Positions 1 through 8,900 of a DNA stretch of 64,000 nt are shown here, piece after piece (within the stretch, counting starts at the first letter, position 1; each line of letters opens with the position of its first letter). This stretch comes from CAIVVT01 sp963823095. GTDB lineage: Bacteria; Acidobacteriota; Terriglobia; Bryobacterales; Bryobacteraceae. The DNA is taken from contig CAWGKI010000013.1 in the NCBI GenBank assembly GCA_963823095.1, positions 18,181 to 82,180 on the forward strand, in the 5' to 3' direction. The position numbers were made by a program, and so were the translations under genes. The notes under the pieces are model-generated. The model had not been told where the DNA came from, searched no databases, and was given only the letters and a program-made list of their open reading frames with translations.

Positions 1-686
1 TCGTATTTAACCTGATTCCGGCGTTCCCCATGGACGGCGGCCGAGTGCTCCGCGCTCTTCTGGCGGCCCGAATGGAATACCTAAAGGCCACTCAGATCGC
101 AGCAGGACTCGGCCAGGGCCTGGCATTCGTGTTGGGCTTCATCGGTCTGTTCACAAGTCCTTTTCTACTCTTCATCGCCTTGTTCGTATGGATCGGAGCG
201 GCGCAGGAGGCGAGCGCCGTGCAGATGAAGACGGCATTCGCTGGCACGCCAATCCGGGCGGCGATGCTGACCGAGTTCCAGGTGCTGAAACCTTCCGACA
301 CCCTGGCCGACGCCGTCAACCTGATACTGCAGGGGTCACAGCAGGATTTCCCGGTCGTTGAACATTCAGGCGTAATCGGCATACTAACCCGAGCCGACCT
401 CCTCGTCGCGCTGGCCAAGCACCGGCAGGATCACGCCGTAGCCCCGATCATGCGCCGCGATTTTGTGGTGGCGGCTCCCGCAGAGATGTTGGATGTCGTC
501 TTCCGGCGCCTGGCAGAATGTGAGTGCCATACTCTGCCTGTTCTCCACGACGGCCGACTCCTCGGCCTTGTGACAATGGACAATCTGGGCGAGTACCTCC
601 TGATCCAAGCGGCGCTAAAACAAAATGACCCGCACGCCACCATGCCAGAAGTTGTACCAAGCCATAGCACCGCATGGAAGTCCTGA
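1..686 (+). CDS. Site-2 protease (M50) family protein with two CBS domains, 5' end outside window
   Basis: Reading frame 3 is open from the window edge, so the start lies upstream. The first visible residues carry the second metal-binding motif of M50 intramembrane proteases (NLIPAFPMDGGRVLRALL, in which the Asp of MDGGR is a zinc ligand). Two hydrophobic segments follow (about residues 40-75 of the visible part). Two CBS domains come next: about residues 80-135, and 145-205 (LLGLVTMDNLGEYLLI). In this family the protease cleaves membrane substrates such as anti-sigma factors, and the CBS pair senses adenine nucleotides; the substrate here is unknown. The HExxH half of the active site would lie upstream. 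Its 3' part is duplicated at 4787-5077. Confidence 0.88.
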   Translation, partial: VFNLIPAFPMDGGRVLRALLAARMEYLKATQIAAGLGQGLAFVLGFIGLFTSPFLLFIALFVWIGAAQEASAVQMKTAFAGTPIRAAMLTEFQVLKPSDTLADAVNLILQGSQQDFPVVEHSGVIGILTRADLLVALAKHRQDHAVAPIMRRDFVVAAPAEMLDVVFRRLAECECHTLPVLHDGRLLGLVTMDNLGEYLLIQAALKQNDPHATMPEVVPSHSTAWKS

Positions 687-1072
687 CGAGTTGTAGGATG
701 TCAAGCGGAGGTTTGCATGGCCCGCGTCCGCACCGCATTTTTCCCATCGTCGCAAGCAGTTGTCATACTCTAGTAGTTCATAGCCGACGCACCCATTTCG
801 AGATCAAAGTACGGGTTCCGGGATGATGAGACCTGCTCAAGATTGCAAGTGTGGGGTGGATATCACTGGCCCCGCTGATGGCGGCAGGTTGATCGTTTTG
901 ACCGCTCCGCTTACCGAAACAATCGATCACGCCGGGTACTTCATCCAGATGGCGTTGGCATCAATGCCCAAGCGAATGGAAACCGCCATCGATCAGAAGT
1001 ATCCCAGGTGGCGTGAAGGCGAACGCAACCCGGACGGGTCAGCCCGGTACATGCCTGCGGGCGTCAGGCTGG
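400..1072 (+). repeat. Segmental duplication, copy A (partner at 4787-5459)
   Basis: About 670 bases, from within the second half of the protease gene to the codons for RYMPAGVRL, recur nearly unchanged at 4787-5459 in the same orientation. Differences are scattered substitutions and a few single-base indels. Homology stops sharply on both sides: upstream of position 400, and after GCGTCAGGCTG near 1072. Copy A carries the intact protease reading frame and is probably the parent for that gene. Confidence 0.9.
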
Positions 1073-1125
1073 TGGAGGCATGCTTCCTGCGCGAATTCCC
1101 CGATCGAAAAAGAGTCGCGAGATAG
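823..1125 (+). pseudogene. N-terminal fragment of an unrecognised protein, also duplicated at 5214
   Basis: An open frame of 100 codons contains IVLTAPLTETIDHAGYFIQ and NPDGSARYMPAGVRL, both with the composition of real protein. The frame ends soon after the duplicated segment does. I have a weak impression that the N-terminus resembles acidobacterial B12-binding radical SAM proteins, but no cysteine cluster is present to support this. The related copy at 5214-5804 keeps the same start plus a different C-terminus, so this looks like a truncated gene rather than a complete small protein. Confidence 0.45.
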
Positions 1126-1515
1126 CCGTTGGAGCCTCTCTCGGGTAGCATGGCGTAGAGAGTTGCACGCATACTATTTGGGTGGGCGGATTTTGCGTTC
1201 CTCGCCCGCGATTCGTAAAGCCCTGACTGCTCGAGCCTGGAAACCATTCCCGATTTCAACCGAATCCTTTATCGCCTGGTCGATACACTGGCGGCCGTCT
1301 TCGTGCCATCTCCATCATTGCTTCCGTTTCTTCTGCGTATGGGATTATAGTGGCTTCCGTCATGTTCGAATGAAGATATCGCATTAGCGCGACCAGACGC
1401 TGGCGGGTGCGGCCCCTTTGCTGCATGCGCAAAGCGCCGCGCTCCGCAGTAAGTGTAGTTGTGTGGTAATTCTCACCGCATCAAACGATATAAAGGGGTA
1501 AAGATCTGTTTAGCG
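1126..1515. other. No gene recognised
   Basis: Short open frames here have no recognisable product and no convincing ribosome-binding site. The stretch before 1516 is AT-richer and leads into a promoter-like sequence. Confidence 0.4.
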
Positions 1516-1544
1516 TTGACATGATCTTGTGGGGCAAGTATCCT
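1516..1544 (+). promoter_or_regulatory. Sigma-70-type promoter candidate
   Basis: TTGACA at 1516-1521 is separated by exactly 17 bases from TATCCT at 1539-1544. It lies 15 bases before an ATG at 1559 and would drive the small frameshifted gene and the receiver-domain gene at 1823. Inferred from consensus match only. Confidence 0.5.
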
Positions 1545-1558
1545 AGGATTTGAACAAC

Positions 1559-1826
1559 ATGAAGGATTCTTCATCGTCGGCGGAATGGCCCGGCGGCTTG
1601 ATACAAGCGCTCATCCAAGGTTGAAAACGCGGCGCGGCTCGTTAGACGGGTCAATCCCGCGATTCCAGAACGTGAGTCGTTGGAATCACGGCATCAGTGC
1701 GGCGGTAGTGATGCCCCAACGGACCTTGTGTTGAGCGCCCTGATCGAGACGTCCTGCGACGGCCGCGAGGAGAGCTGCGTCTCTGAGGACCTCGTTGATG
1801 CGCCTTCTGTGGGGAGTTTGAAGTGA
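1559..1826 (+). pseudogene. Small unrecognised gene (about 88 aa) with a +1 frameshift, coupled to the receiver gene
   Basis: From ATG 1559 the frame reads MKDSSSSAEWPGGLIQ and then stops after 21 codons. The +1 frame is open from about 1612 (KRSSKVENAARLVRR) to a TGA at 1824-1826 that overlaps the GTG start of the next gene (GTGA). Removing one base near 1612 joins the two into a continuous protein of about 88 residues. The promoter just upstream and the stop/start overlap argue that this is a real gene. No family was recognised. The frameshift may be a sequencing insertion. Confidence 0.45.
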
Positions 1827-2392
1827 AGATCTCTGAATCGGAAGGAGCAAGTTTGATTTCGCCTGAGCGCACGATCAGCCGCAACGTCCGAAAGCCGCAC
1901 TCCGGCATTGTGATCACGCCGAATCATGGGGACGCCCGCGCGGAAATCATAAGTATCCTATCCGTAAGCCCTTTTGAAGAAGACCATATTACCCTAGACG
2001 CACTGCTCAACCGTCCTGCTGATCGCACGAGAGCGGAATCCGAGTGGAACATCCGCGCGACCTCGACCGTTCAGGAAGGTCTTGTAGAGCTCCGGGATGA
2101 TCGAATTTCCGTAGTCCTCTCGGAACGTGATTTGCTCCCCGGCACGTGGAAAGATATTTTAGCGGAACTGCAGCCGGTACCCGATCCCCCTATGCTAATT
2201 GTGACCTCTCGCTTGGCGGATGAACACCTGTGGGCGGAAGCCCTCAACCTCGGGGCATATGACGTGCTAGCAAAACCATTCGACCAGGAAGAAGTGATTC
2301 GAGTCCTTAGCTCGGCATGGCTCCGGAAGAGGAGCCAAAACGAGATTCGGAGTCGAACCACAACTGCGAAGGTAACCGCCGCGGCGGGCTGA
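1823..2392 (+). CDS. Response-regulator receiver-like protein
   Basis: A 189-residue protein begins with GTG, overlapping the upstream stop. The C-terminal two thirds resemble a CheY-like receiver: a hydrophobic strand ending in VVLSERDLLPG where the phospho-acceptor Asp sits, PPMLIVTSRLADE with the switch Thr/Ser, and GAYDVLAKPFDQEEVIRVL with the conserved Lys-Pro. No output domain follows. The N-terminal 60 residues are not recognised. It is probably a single-domain signalling protein; the acceptor region is somewhat degenerate, so phosphorylation is not certain. Confidence 0.75.
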   Translation: MKISESEGASLISPERTISRNVRKPHSGIVITPNHGDARAEIISILSVSPFEEDHITLDALLNRPADRTRAESEWNIRATSTVQEGLVELRDDRISVVLSERDLLPGTWKDILAELQPVPDPPMLIVTSRLADEHLWAEALNLGAYDVLAKPFDQEEVIRVLSSAWLRKRSQNEIRSRTTTAKVTAAAG

Positions 2393-2432
2393 ACGTGAAG
2401 ACCGGGGCAGCCCGCTTGGAGGCAATTGCCTT

Positions 2433-2681
2433 ATGTCGAAGAACAACAGGAGAAAGCTCGTGAATGAAATGATGTCTCGTGATGTTAAACAGTCGGGTGA
2501 ACCAGTGGAATCCGCTCGGCCCGAGGGCGGGCGCTCTAACAATGAATCTGACGTTGTCGCCGCCCTGGCATATGAACTCTGGCAAGAGCGGGGCTGCCCT
2601 GTCGGATCCGACCAGGAGGATTGGTTTCGAGCCGAAGCCCAACTCGAGTCCCAGAGATGTTCCACCGTAACTGCGGCGTAG
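2433..2681 (+). CDS. DUF2934 domain protein
   Basis: An 82-residue protein whose C-terminal half carries the DUF2934 signature: ALAYELWQERGCPVGSDQED followed by WFRAE. Function unknown; the domain is short, helical and frequent in acidobacteria. It lies 40 bases after the receiver gene and may share its transcript. Two other family members occur in this window (9163-9387 minus, 45430-45675 plus), all starting MSK and ending soon after the domain. Confidence 0.85.
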   Translation: MSKNNRRKLVNEMMSRDVKQSGEPVESARPEGGRSNNESDVVAALAYELWQERGCPVGSDQEDWFRAEAQLESQRCSTVTAA

Positions 2682-2716
2682 CTGCGACATCGCGCTCACA
2701 CGTCCGCAGTGGGACC

Positions 2717-2826
2717 AAACACAACGGATTGGGGGAACAGACCGGGGCCGGACGGATCTTAAAGTCCGGCCCTTCAAATGAGATAACGGCCTCACGCACC
2801 GACAGATAAACCCGTCGTCACGACCG
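2717..2826. repeat. Hairpin-containing intergenic repeat, copy 1
   Basis: Starts AAACACAACGGA and ends CGTCACGAC; a diverged copy lies at 3523-3624. It contains a perfect 9-bp inverted repeat, GGGCCGGAC (2745-2753) and GTCCGGCCC (2764-2772), around a 10-base loop. The copies differ by an indel of six bases and scattered substitutions, while the stem is preserved. On the minus strand both copies also encode a similar peptide (PDFKI-PAPVCS--PLCL), so a small coding element cannot be excluded. Confidence 0.7.
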
Positions 2827-2897
2827 TGCAGCGGCGGGGCGGTCGTGCTGTTCAACTGTGTTTGGGCAACCCGCCCCATAAATGCGACTTTGGAGGA

Positions 2898-3299
2898 ATG
2901 AATATATTGTCCCAGGCATCCGTCGCCTTCTGCAGTCCAGTGGATCACCGCGATGAGGACCGTCGCAGAGCCAGACGCGACGCACTCAATCTGCAGGTCG
3001 ACTTTGAACTGCAGGGGACTCCGATCGAGATCGGTCACGGAAGGCTAGTGAACATCTCCACGACAGGCATTCTTATCGACACTGAGCGGAAAACACGGCC
3101 GGGTGTGAAAGCCAGAGTCGAAGTACCTTGGCCGGCACGGCTGAATGGCGAGGTTGCGTGAGTCTTTCATATCCGAGGAGAAACGATTCGTGCAGACGGA
3201 AATCTGGTTGCCGTCCGAATCTCTCGCGCGGAGTTCCGGCCTCGCGGCGTGGGATCCCGGCTCAGACCGACAACTACGATCAGAAGTTCGGGATCATGA
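2898..3299 (+). pseudogene. PilZ domain protein interrupted by an in-frame TGA
   Basis: ATG 2898 follows GGAGG at a good distance. The frame encodes a PilZ-type domain: the arginine cluster RRRARRDALNLQVDF (c-di-GMP contact in the family), then GRLVNISTTGILIDT matching the D/NxSxxG motif, then VPWPARLNGEVA. A TGA at 3159-3161 ends it. The same frame continues immediately with VFHIRGETIRADGNLVAVRI, a typical PilZ C-terminal strand set, to a stop at 3297-3299. The break is therefore a nonsense change, not a frameshift. Intact, the product would be about 133 residues. It lies between the two hairpin repeats. Confidence 0.75.
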
Positions 3300-3522
3300 A
3301 TATTCATTAAATTATCTCCGAATTCCGAAGAGAGCGCGAGCTTATCGATGACGCGGTCGCCCACTTAAAGCGGCTTTCAGGCCCACCCAGTTGACCGCGG
3401 ATAGAGATAGCAAACGTAGGCGGCGCGGTGGTGGACTCTCATCCAAACCGCGAAGACCCGTGACTACAGAGCAGCGGCTCTCGTTTCCCGCAATTCCGCT
3501 CCTTCGCCGGAAAGTGATCGGC

Positions 3523-3624
3523 AAACACAACGGATCGGATGAACAGACCGGGGCCGGATCGATTTTAAAGTCCGGCCTTTTAACCGCCTCGCGCACCGGC
3601 GGCCAAAGCCCGCCGTCACGACGG
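3523..3624. repeat. Hairpin-containing intergenic repeat, copy 2
   Basis: Diverged copy of 2717-2826. The stem is GGCCGGA (3552-3558) with TCCGGCC (3571-3577), plus one wobble pair, followed by TTTT. Otherwise nothing is recognised between 3300 and 3736. Confidence 0.7.
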
Positions 3625-3736
3625 AATTGTCGGATCTTGGGCACGAGTTCAAGGCGGCGTTTTCCGACGCGCTCGCCGGCAGCCCTCGCGCTGACGGCTC
3701 TTTTCATCGCAACTTTATTACTGGACCGCAACTGCC

Positions 3737-4114
3737 ATGAAGATGAAGACTCGGCAAGTGATTCGCGACCTCACGGCTTATACGTGGGGTTTACAGAAAA
3801 AGACCATTCCAGCGTCCGCCATTTTGCGCGATTTCAGGGTTGGGGACGGCCATGAGGGTCCCTTACCCAAAAACCCCGAAGTGGCATCATTCCACTATGA
3901 CGGCCAGGTCCACTTCAATCTGGCGAATGAAATATTGGACGACACACGAATAATTGAGGAAGGGGAGGACAGAGCAGTTGCCCTTCGGATTTCAACGGCC
4001 AGCGTACAGTCCGACTTGGCTAAACAGAACCTCAAGAGCGACTCGACCAAGGGCCGCACAGATGGCCGATACCTGCACAGGCTGATCTCCTGCTTTTGCC
4101 ATCGGGTCATTTAA
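3737..4114 (+). CDS. Hypothetical protein
   Basis: An open frame of 125 codons begins MKMKTRQVIRDLTAYTWGL. No family was recognised, there is no clear Shine-Dalgarno sequence, and the surroundings are full of gene fragments. The C-terminal residues (RLISCFCHRVI) do not look native. It may be a decayed or chance frame. Confidence 0.3.
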   Translation: MKMKTRQVIRDLTAYTWGLQKKTIPASAILRDFRVGDGHEGPLPKNPEVASFHYDGQVHFNLANEILDDTRIIEEGEDRAVALRISTASVQSDLAKQNLKSDSTKGRTDGRYLHRLISCFCHRVI

Positions 4115-4193
4115 GGCATCGACTCCAGCCGCTCCTGTCCCAAGTGGGACATCTGGCCGCCTGGCTCGTACCAAACCGGCCACTGCGGAGGAG

Positions 4194-4454
4194 CTACGCC
4201 ACCTTGGGGGCAAGCCTCAACTTTCGACCGACGGTCCGAGCGGCTTTGTTGGCCGCATCAGCTCCAACCTGGAACAAGTCGCCCGCTCTTTGGAGTTCGC
4301 CGCTCATTGAATACCAGCAGTGCTCGCCGATCAATCTGATTTGCCGTCGCGTCCTGCGCCCCGATTGCGGCGCAAGCAGCAGGGCCGCTGCTGCGCCCAC
4401 CAGTGCAGGAACGATCCCAATGGTGGCGATACAAATTGATTGTTTAACCTTCAT
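4194..4454 (-). CDS. YtxH-like small membrane protein
   Basis: Encodes 86 residues. An N-terminal hydrophobic helix (ICIATIGIVPALVGAAAALL) runs into LAPQSGRRTRRQIR, the typical YtxH signature (hydrophobic stretch, then LAPxSGxxTR). A short helical tail follows. GAGGAG lies 7 bases before the ATG. YtxH proteins are stress-induced in Bacillus; the molecular role is unknown. The tail is shorter than in many members, and gene fragments abut it on both sides. Confidence 0.7.
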   Translation of the reverse strand: MKVKQSICIATIGIVPALVGAAAALLLAPQSGRRTRRQIRLIGEHCWYSMSGELQRAGDLFQVGADAANKAARTVGRKLRLAPKVA

Positions 4455-4479
4455 CGTTTGCTCCTCATGCCCTGCATTC

Positions 4480-4785
4480 GCGCCTCAGGGCAACATTGTG
4501 AGACGTACAGAACAGCATTCGAAGAGCCACACTTGTGAACTCGGCCGGCGTTGTGCCGGATGCATTTCCTTTTTGTGACAGGTATTCGACCAACCACAGT
4601 TCCAGTGGATGCACACGAGCCAGGTGGGCGCGATCATTGAGGTTGTACCGTTTGCGAGAATAAGCATGGTAGAGATCGCGAAGAGCTTCAGGGCTCGCCG
4701 CAATGCCCGGTCGGGCAGAAGCGACAAAAGGCGGCGAATTCCTTCGAATCGTGCCTGCGGTCGCACCGAGCGGTGGATCACGGCC
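4480..4785 (-). pseudogene. Fragment of a class A penicillin-binding protein gene
   Basis: The minus strand encodes, across two frames, LAVIHRSVRP and then YNLNDRAHLARVHPLELWLV. These match LAVIHRSVRP and YNLNDRAYLAHVHPLELWLV in the PBP gene at 15995-19197 (nucleotides about 18100-18350). The substitutions show that it derives from a paralogue, not a recent copy. The order is preserved, but the frame is broken and both ends of the gene are missing. The piece ends where the duplicated protease segment begins at about 4787. Confidence 0.75.
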
Positions 4786-4786
4786 A

Positions 4787-5077
4787 ACCTCCTCGTCGCG
4801 CTGGCCAAGCACCGGCAGGATCACGCCGTAGCCCCGATCATGCCGCCGCGATTTTGTGGCGGCAGCTCCCGCAGAGATGTTGGATGTCGTCTTCCGGCGC
4901 CTGGCAGAATGTGAGTGCCATACTCTGCCTGTTCTCCACGACGGCCGACTCCTCGGCCTTGTGACAATGGACAAACTGGGCGAGTACGTCCTGATCCAAG
5001 CGGCGCCAAAGCAAAATGACCCCCACGCCACCATGCCAGAAGTTGTACCAAGCCATAGCACCGCATGGAAGTCCTGA
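4787..5077 (+). pseudogene. 3' fragment of the site-2 protease/CBS gene (duplicate)
   Basis: Nearly identical to 400-686. A single extra C in ATCATGCCGCCGCG shifts the frame after PIM. The last CBS domain is then open again in another frame and ends at the same stop codon as the parent. It lacks the protease half and is presumably non-functional. Confidence 0.85.
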
Positions 5078-5459
5078 CGAGTTGTAGGATGTCAAGAGGA
5101 GGCTTGCATGGCCCGCGTCCGCACCGCTCTTTTCCCACCGTCGCAAGCAGTTGTCATACTCTGGTAGTTCATAGCCGACGCACCCATTTCGAGATCAAAG
5201 TACGGGTTCCGGGATGATGAGACCTGCTCAAGATTGCAAGTATGGGGTGGATATCACTGGCCCGCCGATGGCTGCAGGTGATCGTTTTGACCGCTCCGCT
5301 TACCGAAACAATCGATCACGCCGGGTACTTCATCCAGATGGCGTTGGCATCAATGCCTCGCGAAAGGAAACCGCCATCGATCAGAAGTATCCCAGGTGGC
5401 GTGATGTCGAACGCAACCCGGACGGGTCGGCCCGGTACATGCCTGCGGGCGTCAGGCTG
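4787..5459 (+). repeat. Segmental duplication, copy B (partner at 400-1072)
   Basis: Same orientation as copy A, about 4.4 kb downstream. It ends in GCGTCAGGCTG, after which the flanking sequence differs from copy A. Confidence 0.9.
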
Positions 5460-5804
5460 AGCGTGAATGCGGCTCTGCATAGCTGGTGGGGACCACCGGC
5501 ATGGCGCCTCGGCGCGTTTCTCCTCTGGCTGTGGAAGTTGCCAAAAACCAATGGGCCGGCTTTCACCTGGCCGTTGCTGATGTTCACCAGCATGTTCCCA
5601 GAGCGGTTGATGGAGAAGATGGGCAAGATTTATCGCGGCCGGGCGCTGGCAGTCAAGAGCCGGAAGGAACTGCTGGCATCAATCAAGCCGCAGCACTGGA
5701 AATACCTGCGGGAGGACAACGGCGATCTCCCCGACGGTTGGCATGCGTCGATGGGAGCGATTCCCCAGTTGCGCGTCATCCAATCCGATGCCGACTGCGA
5801 TTAA
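5214..5804 (+). pseudogene. Internally deleted gene: N-terminus of the 823 protein joined to a foreign or distal C-terminus
   Basis: The first 80 codons are the duplicate of 823-1060, with two small compensating indels that scramble residues 16-50. After RYMPAGVRL the frame continues into about 115 residues with a clear native look (LHSWWGPPAWRLGAFLLWLW, FTWPLLMFTSMFPERLMEKM, HWKYLRE). The most economical explanation is a large internal deletion that brought the beginning and the end of one long gene together. I suspect a B12-binding radical SAM family protein, but the motif-bearing centre is missing, so this cannot be verified here. Confidence 0.5.
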
Positions 5805-5857
5805 AGAGAGACGGGAACAGTTCCCCTCTGGTCTTGTTGGGCGATGCAAAACGGAAG

Positions 5858-5890
5858 GGCCGACCGCCCCTTTGCGAGGGAAGGTCGGCC
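5858..5890. terminator. Inverted repeat between convergent genes
   Basis: GGCCGACC (5858-5865) pairs perfectly with GGTCGGCC (5883-5890); the loop contains a further CCC/GGG pairing. It is positioned just after the plus-strand frame ending at 5804. Confidence 0.5.
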
Positions 5891-5894
5891 TCGG

Positions 5895-5930
5895 TCAAAA
5901 CAAATTGTCAATCTCCGTGGGGATTGACAA
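5895..5930 (-). terminator. Rho-independent terminator of the TonB receptor gene
   Basis: A perfect 9-bp stem, TTGTCAATC (5905-5913) with GATTGACAA (5922-5930), lies 13 bases beyond the receptor stop. Read on the minus strand it is followed by a T-rich tract (TTTGTTTTG). Confidence 0.6.
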
Positions 5931-5943
5931 CGTCGCACTATGT

Positions 5944-8900
5944 TCAGAACGTCAGCCTGGTGCCCAACTGCAACTGGCGTTCCCGGAAGAGGTTCGTTCC
6001 TGCCGCCGAAATCGTCTGGAAGTCCGGGCGGGGGAACAAGACAGCGCCACGTATGTTGTACTGCGTAGTGTTGATGCCGGTGACCTGAACGCGGTTGGTG
6101 ACGTTGAACGCCTCAAGGATCAACTGCCAACGAATGCGCTCGGAGAGGCTAATCTCTCGTGAGAGTCGCATATCGAGGTTAGCGACTCCTGGACCGGTGA
6201 ACGTATTCCTGCCGATATAGGGCACCCGGGAACTGCCGCCGACTCCCAGCAAGCCGGATTGAATTCCGCTCGGAGAAGGATTGCCGGAAACGCTACCGGA
6301 GTACGGCCGCCCGTCCGCCAGCGTGAGAATTCCAGAAAGCTGGAAGCCATGCACCGCTCGCCGGAGGTTCCTCGACTCGATCCGATGCGTGGGCAGTTGC
6401 CATATTCCAGACATCGTGAAGCGCCTCCGCTGGTCGAAATCGGACAGCGAGTAGTCCTGCCTCCGATTGAACGGGTTCATCGGCACGTTGCTGGAAGTGA
6501 AGGTGATCGAATTCTGGTCATCATCAAGGGCCTTGGACCAGGTGAAGCCGGCCTGCAACTGAAACCCTTTTGAGAAACGCTTCTTCGCCTGGATCACGAG
6601 TGCGTTGTACCAGGTATTGACCACGCTTTCGGCGACGGTCATGTAGCCATAGCTCGAATTTGGCCTGGCACCTGAGAAAAACGGAACGCCAAACGTGGTC
6701 AGCGGGTTGGCGCATGCGGTTGAGGACCCTATCTGCGGCGAGCTGCACACGGTGTACGTGGCGGCTTGACTGGGCGCGAAAAGGTTGCTGTCGCGGAATA
6801 CCGGCATCCTTGTGCCTCGATTGCCCATATAGATAGCGCTCAGCGTGAAGTTGCGGAAAACCTCATGTTCGAGGGAAAGCTCCGTCTGGTAAATCGCTGG
6901 ATTTGCGAAGTCCCCGGCCGCGAACACTACATCCGGGCGTGCCCCGCTCCCGCTCGGGATCCCCGGAAGCAGGTTGGGGAACAGGGGAGAACCGGCGGAC
7001 GACGGAATGAACGAATAGGACTTGAATCGGACCCCGTTGTTCGTAATCAGGTTTGCGAGAAGCGAGTTCTGGGTACGGCCATAATAAACTCCGCCGCCGA
7101 AACGGACCACCGTCTTCTGCTTGCCAAAAGGGTCCCAAGATACGCCCAACCGTGGACCGAAGTTGTTCTTATCCGTGTTGATGCGGTTGGTGGCAGGCAC
7201 ATCCGGATTGCCCTGCAGCGCAGGCATCGTCTGCAGGTCGTAGCGCAACCCCAGGTTCACAGTCAGAGCGGGAATAGGCCTGAAGGTGTCCTCGACGTAG
7301 TACGCCATGTCCATTGTCCTGAATTGCGTCTCGCCGCCTTTTCCCAACGTGTCAAATGCCTGGATGAATGTGTTGTAGTGCTTGCCGGCAATGGTGCCGG
7401 CTGGCACAACTGTTGCGGCTTGGCAGTTCTGTAGCGGGAGTGGGAAGGCTGGATTCCCACAATCCAACGTGAAATCATTCAGCGTGGAGAAGCTATAGGT
7501 ACCTCCGCCCTGGTATAGGTTGATCATCGTGTCCTTCACTTGCGTGAGGTCGTAGCCGAATTTCACCGAGTGCCGGCCGCGGACCCAGCTCAGATTCTGC
7601 GCCACCTGCCAGCGCTTCTCGTCAGGGTATGCGGCGCGTGGCAGGAAGTTCGGCATACCGAAATTGATGCCGTTGGTCACGCTCACTCCTGGGCCTGGCG
7701 CATTCGGAAGCTGGGCCTCGAAGTCCCTGCCCCACTGAGCGCGAAGGTCGCTGACGAAGGTGGGCGTTATTACGGCGGTCCAGCGGCCGATGACGGTCTC
7801 TGCGCTCACCGCGTCGGAACCATTGGCCGAGGTGTGGTATCCATGGGTGGGAGCGGTCTGGATGCCATTCGGAGAATCCCACCGCAGAATGTTGATTGTG
7901 GAGGAGAACTGGTTCCGAGGCGTGGCGTTCCAGTCGATCTTGGAGAGCCCAACCCATTGGTTTCCTTCGCGAGGTTGCGGGCCTACCATCCCTTGGAAGA
8001 AGCTGACCGCGTTGCTGTACCCAGGTGCCGTACCGGTCGACGTCAAGAAGCTGGATGAATATGGAATCACCACTGCCGGGAAGGTGCGTTTTTGCTGGTC
8101 GTAGCTCAAGAAATAGAACAACTTGTCTTGCTTGACCGCGCCACCCAAAGAGGGGCCGAACTGCTGACGGCGATCCTTCGGCTTCGGCGAGAGTCCCAAG
8201 CCGATTAATTGGGGGCCACCCACTGGGTTAGCCGCATTCAAAGAATCGTCGCGGATCATGTAAAAGAATCCGCCATGCATTTGGTTGGCACCGGACCTGG
8301 TGACAGCGTTGACAACGCCGCCAGCCGAACGGCCGTACTGGGCCGAAAATGCGCTCGTGCCGACCTGAAACTCCTGGACGGCTTCCGTGCTGATGGCGTA
8401 TGAAAGACGGGTACGGCCCTTCGCCTCGGAGAAAAAGGCTTGGTTATTGTCCATACCGTCGATCATGTTGTTGTTATACAACCCCGACATACCACGGAAG
8501 CTGATCAGGCCGTAGGCACCGTCGTTGGATGCTCCTGGCGTCGTCAACGTGAAGTTGTCCCAACGGCGGCCATTCATCGGCAGGTTCATGACATCTTTGA
8601 GGTTGACAACCGTGCTCACGTCGGTTTTGTCGGTTTCTACCGCCGACGTGTTGGCCTCAACCGTCATGGTAGATGCAGTGGCGGACACTTGCATCGCCAG
8701 ATCCACCACCGCCCGCTGTCCGACGGCCAGAGTGACACCCTTACGCACCAGCGTGGCAAATCCGTGCTTACTAGCCATGATCTGATAATCGCCAGGCTGC
8801 AAAGCTACAATTTCATAGCGGCCTATCTCGTTGGACTGCGCCGTACGGACAGCGTTGGTGGCGATGTTTTGGACTTGCAGGTCCACTCCGGGCATCACGC

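Noticed and set aside
4465..5061. 198-codon minus-strand frame
   Set aside because: It only stitches together the antisense of the duplicated protease fragment with part of the PBP fragment; described as two remnants instead.
6766..7434. 222-codon plus-strand frame inside the TonB receptor
   Set aside because: Antisense shadow of a high-GC gene; no ribosome-binding site or family match.
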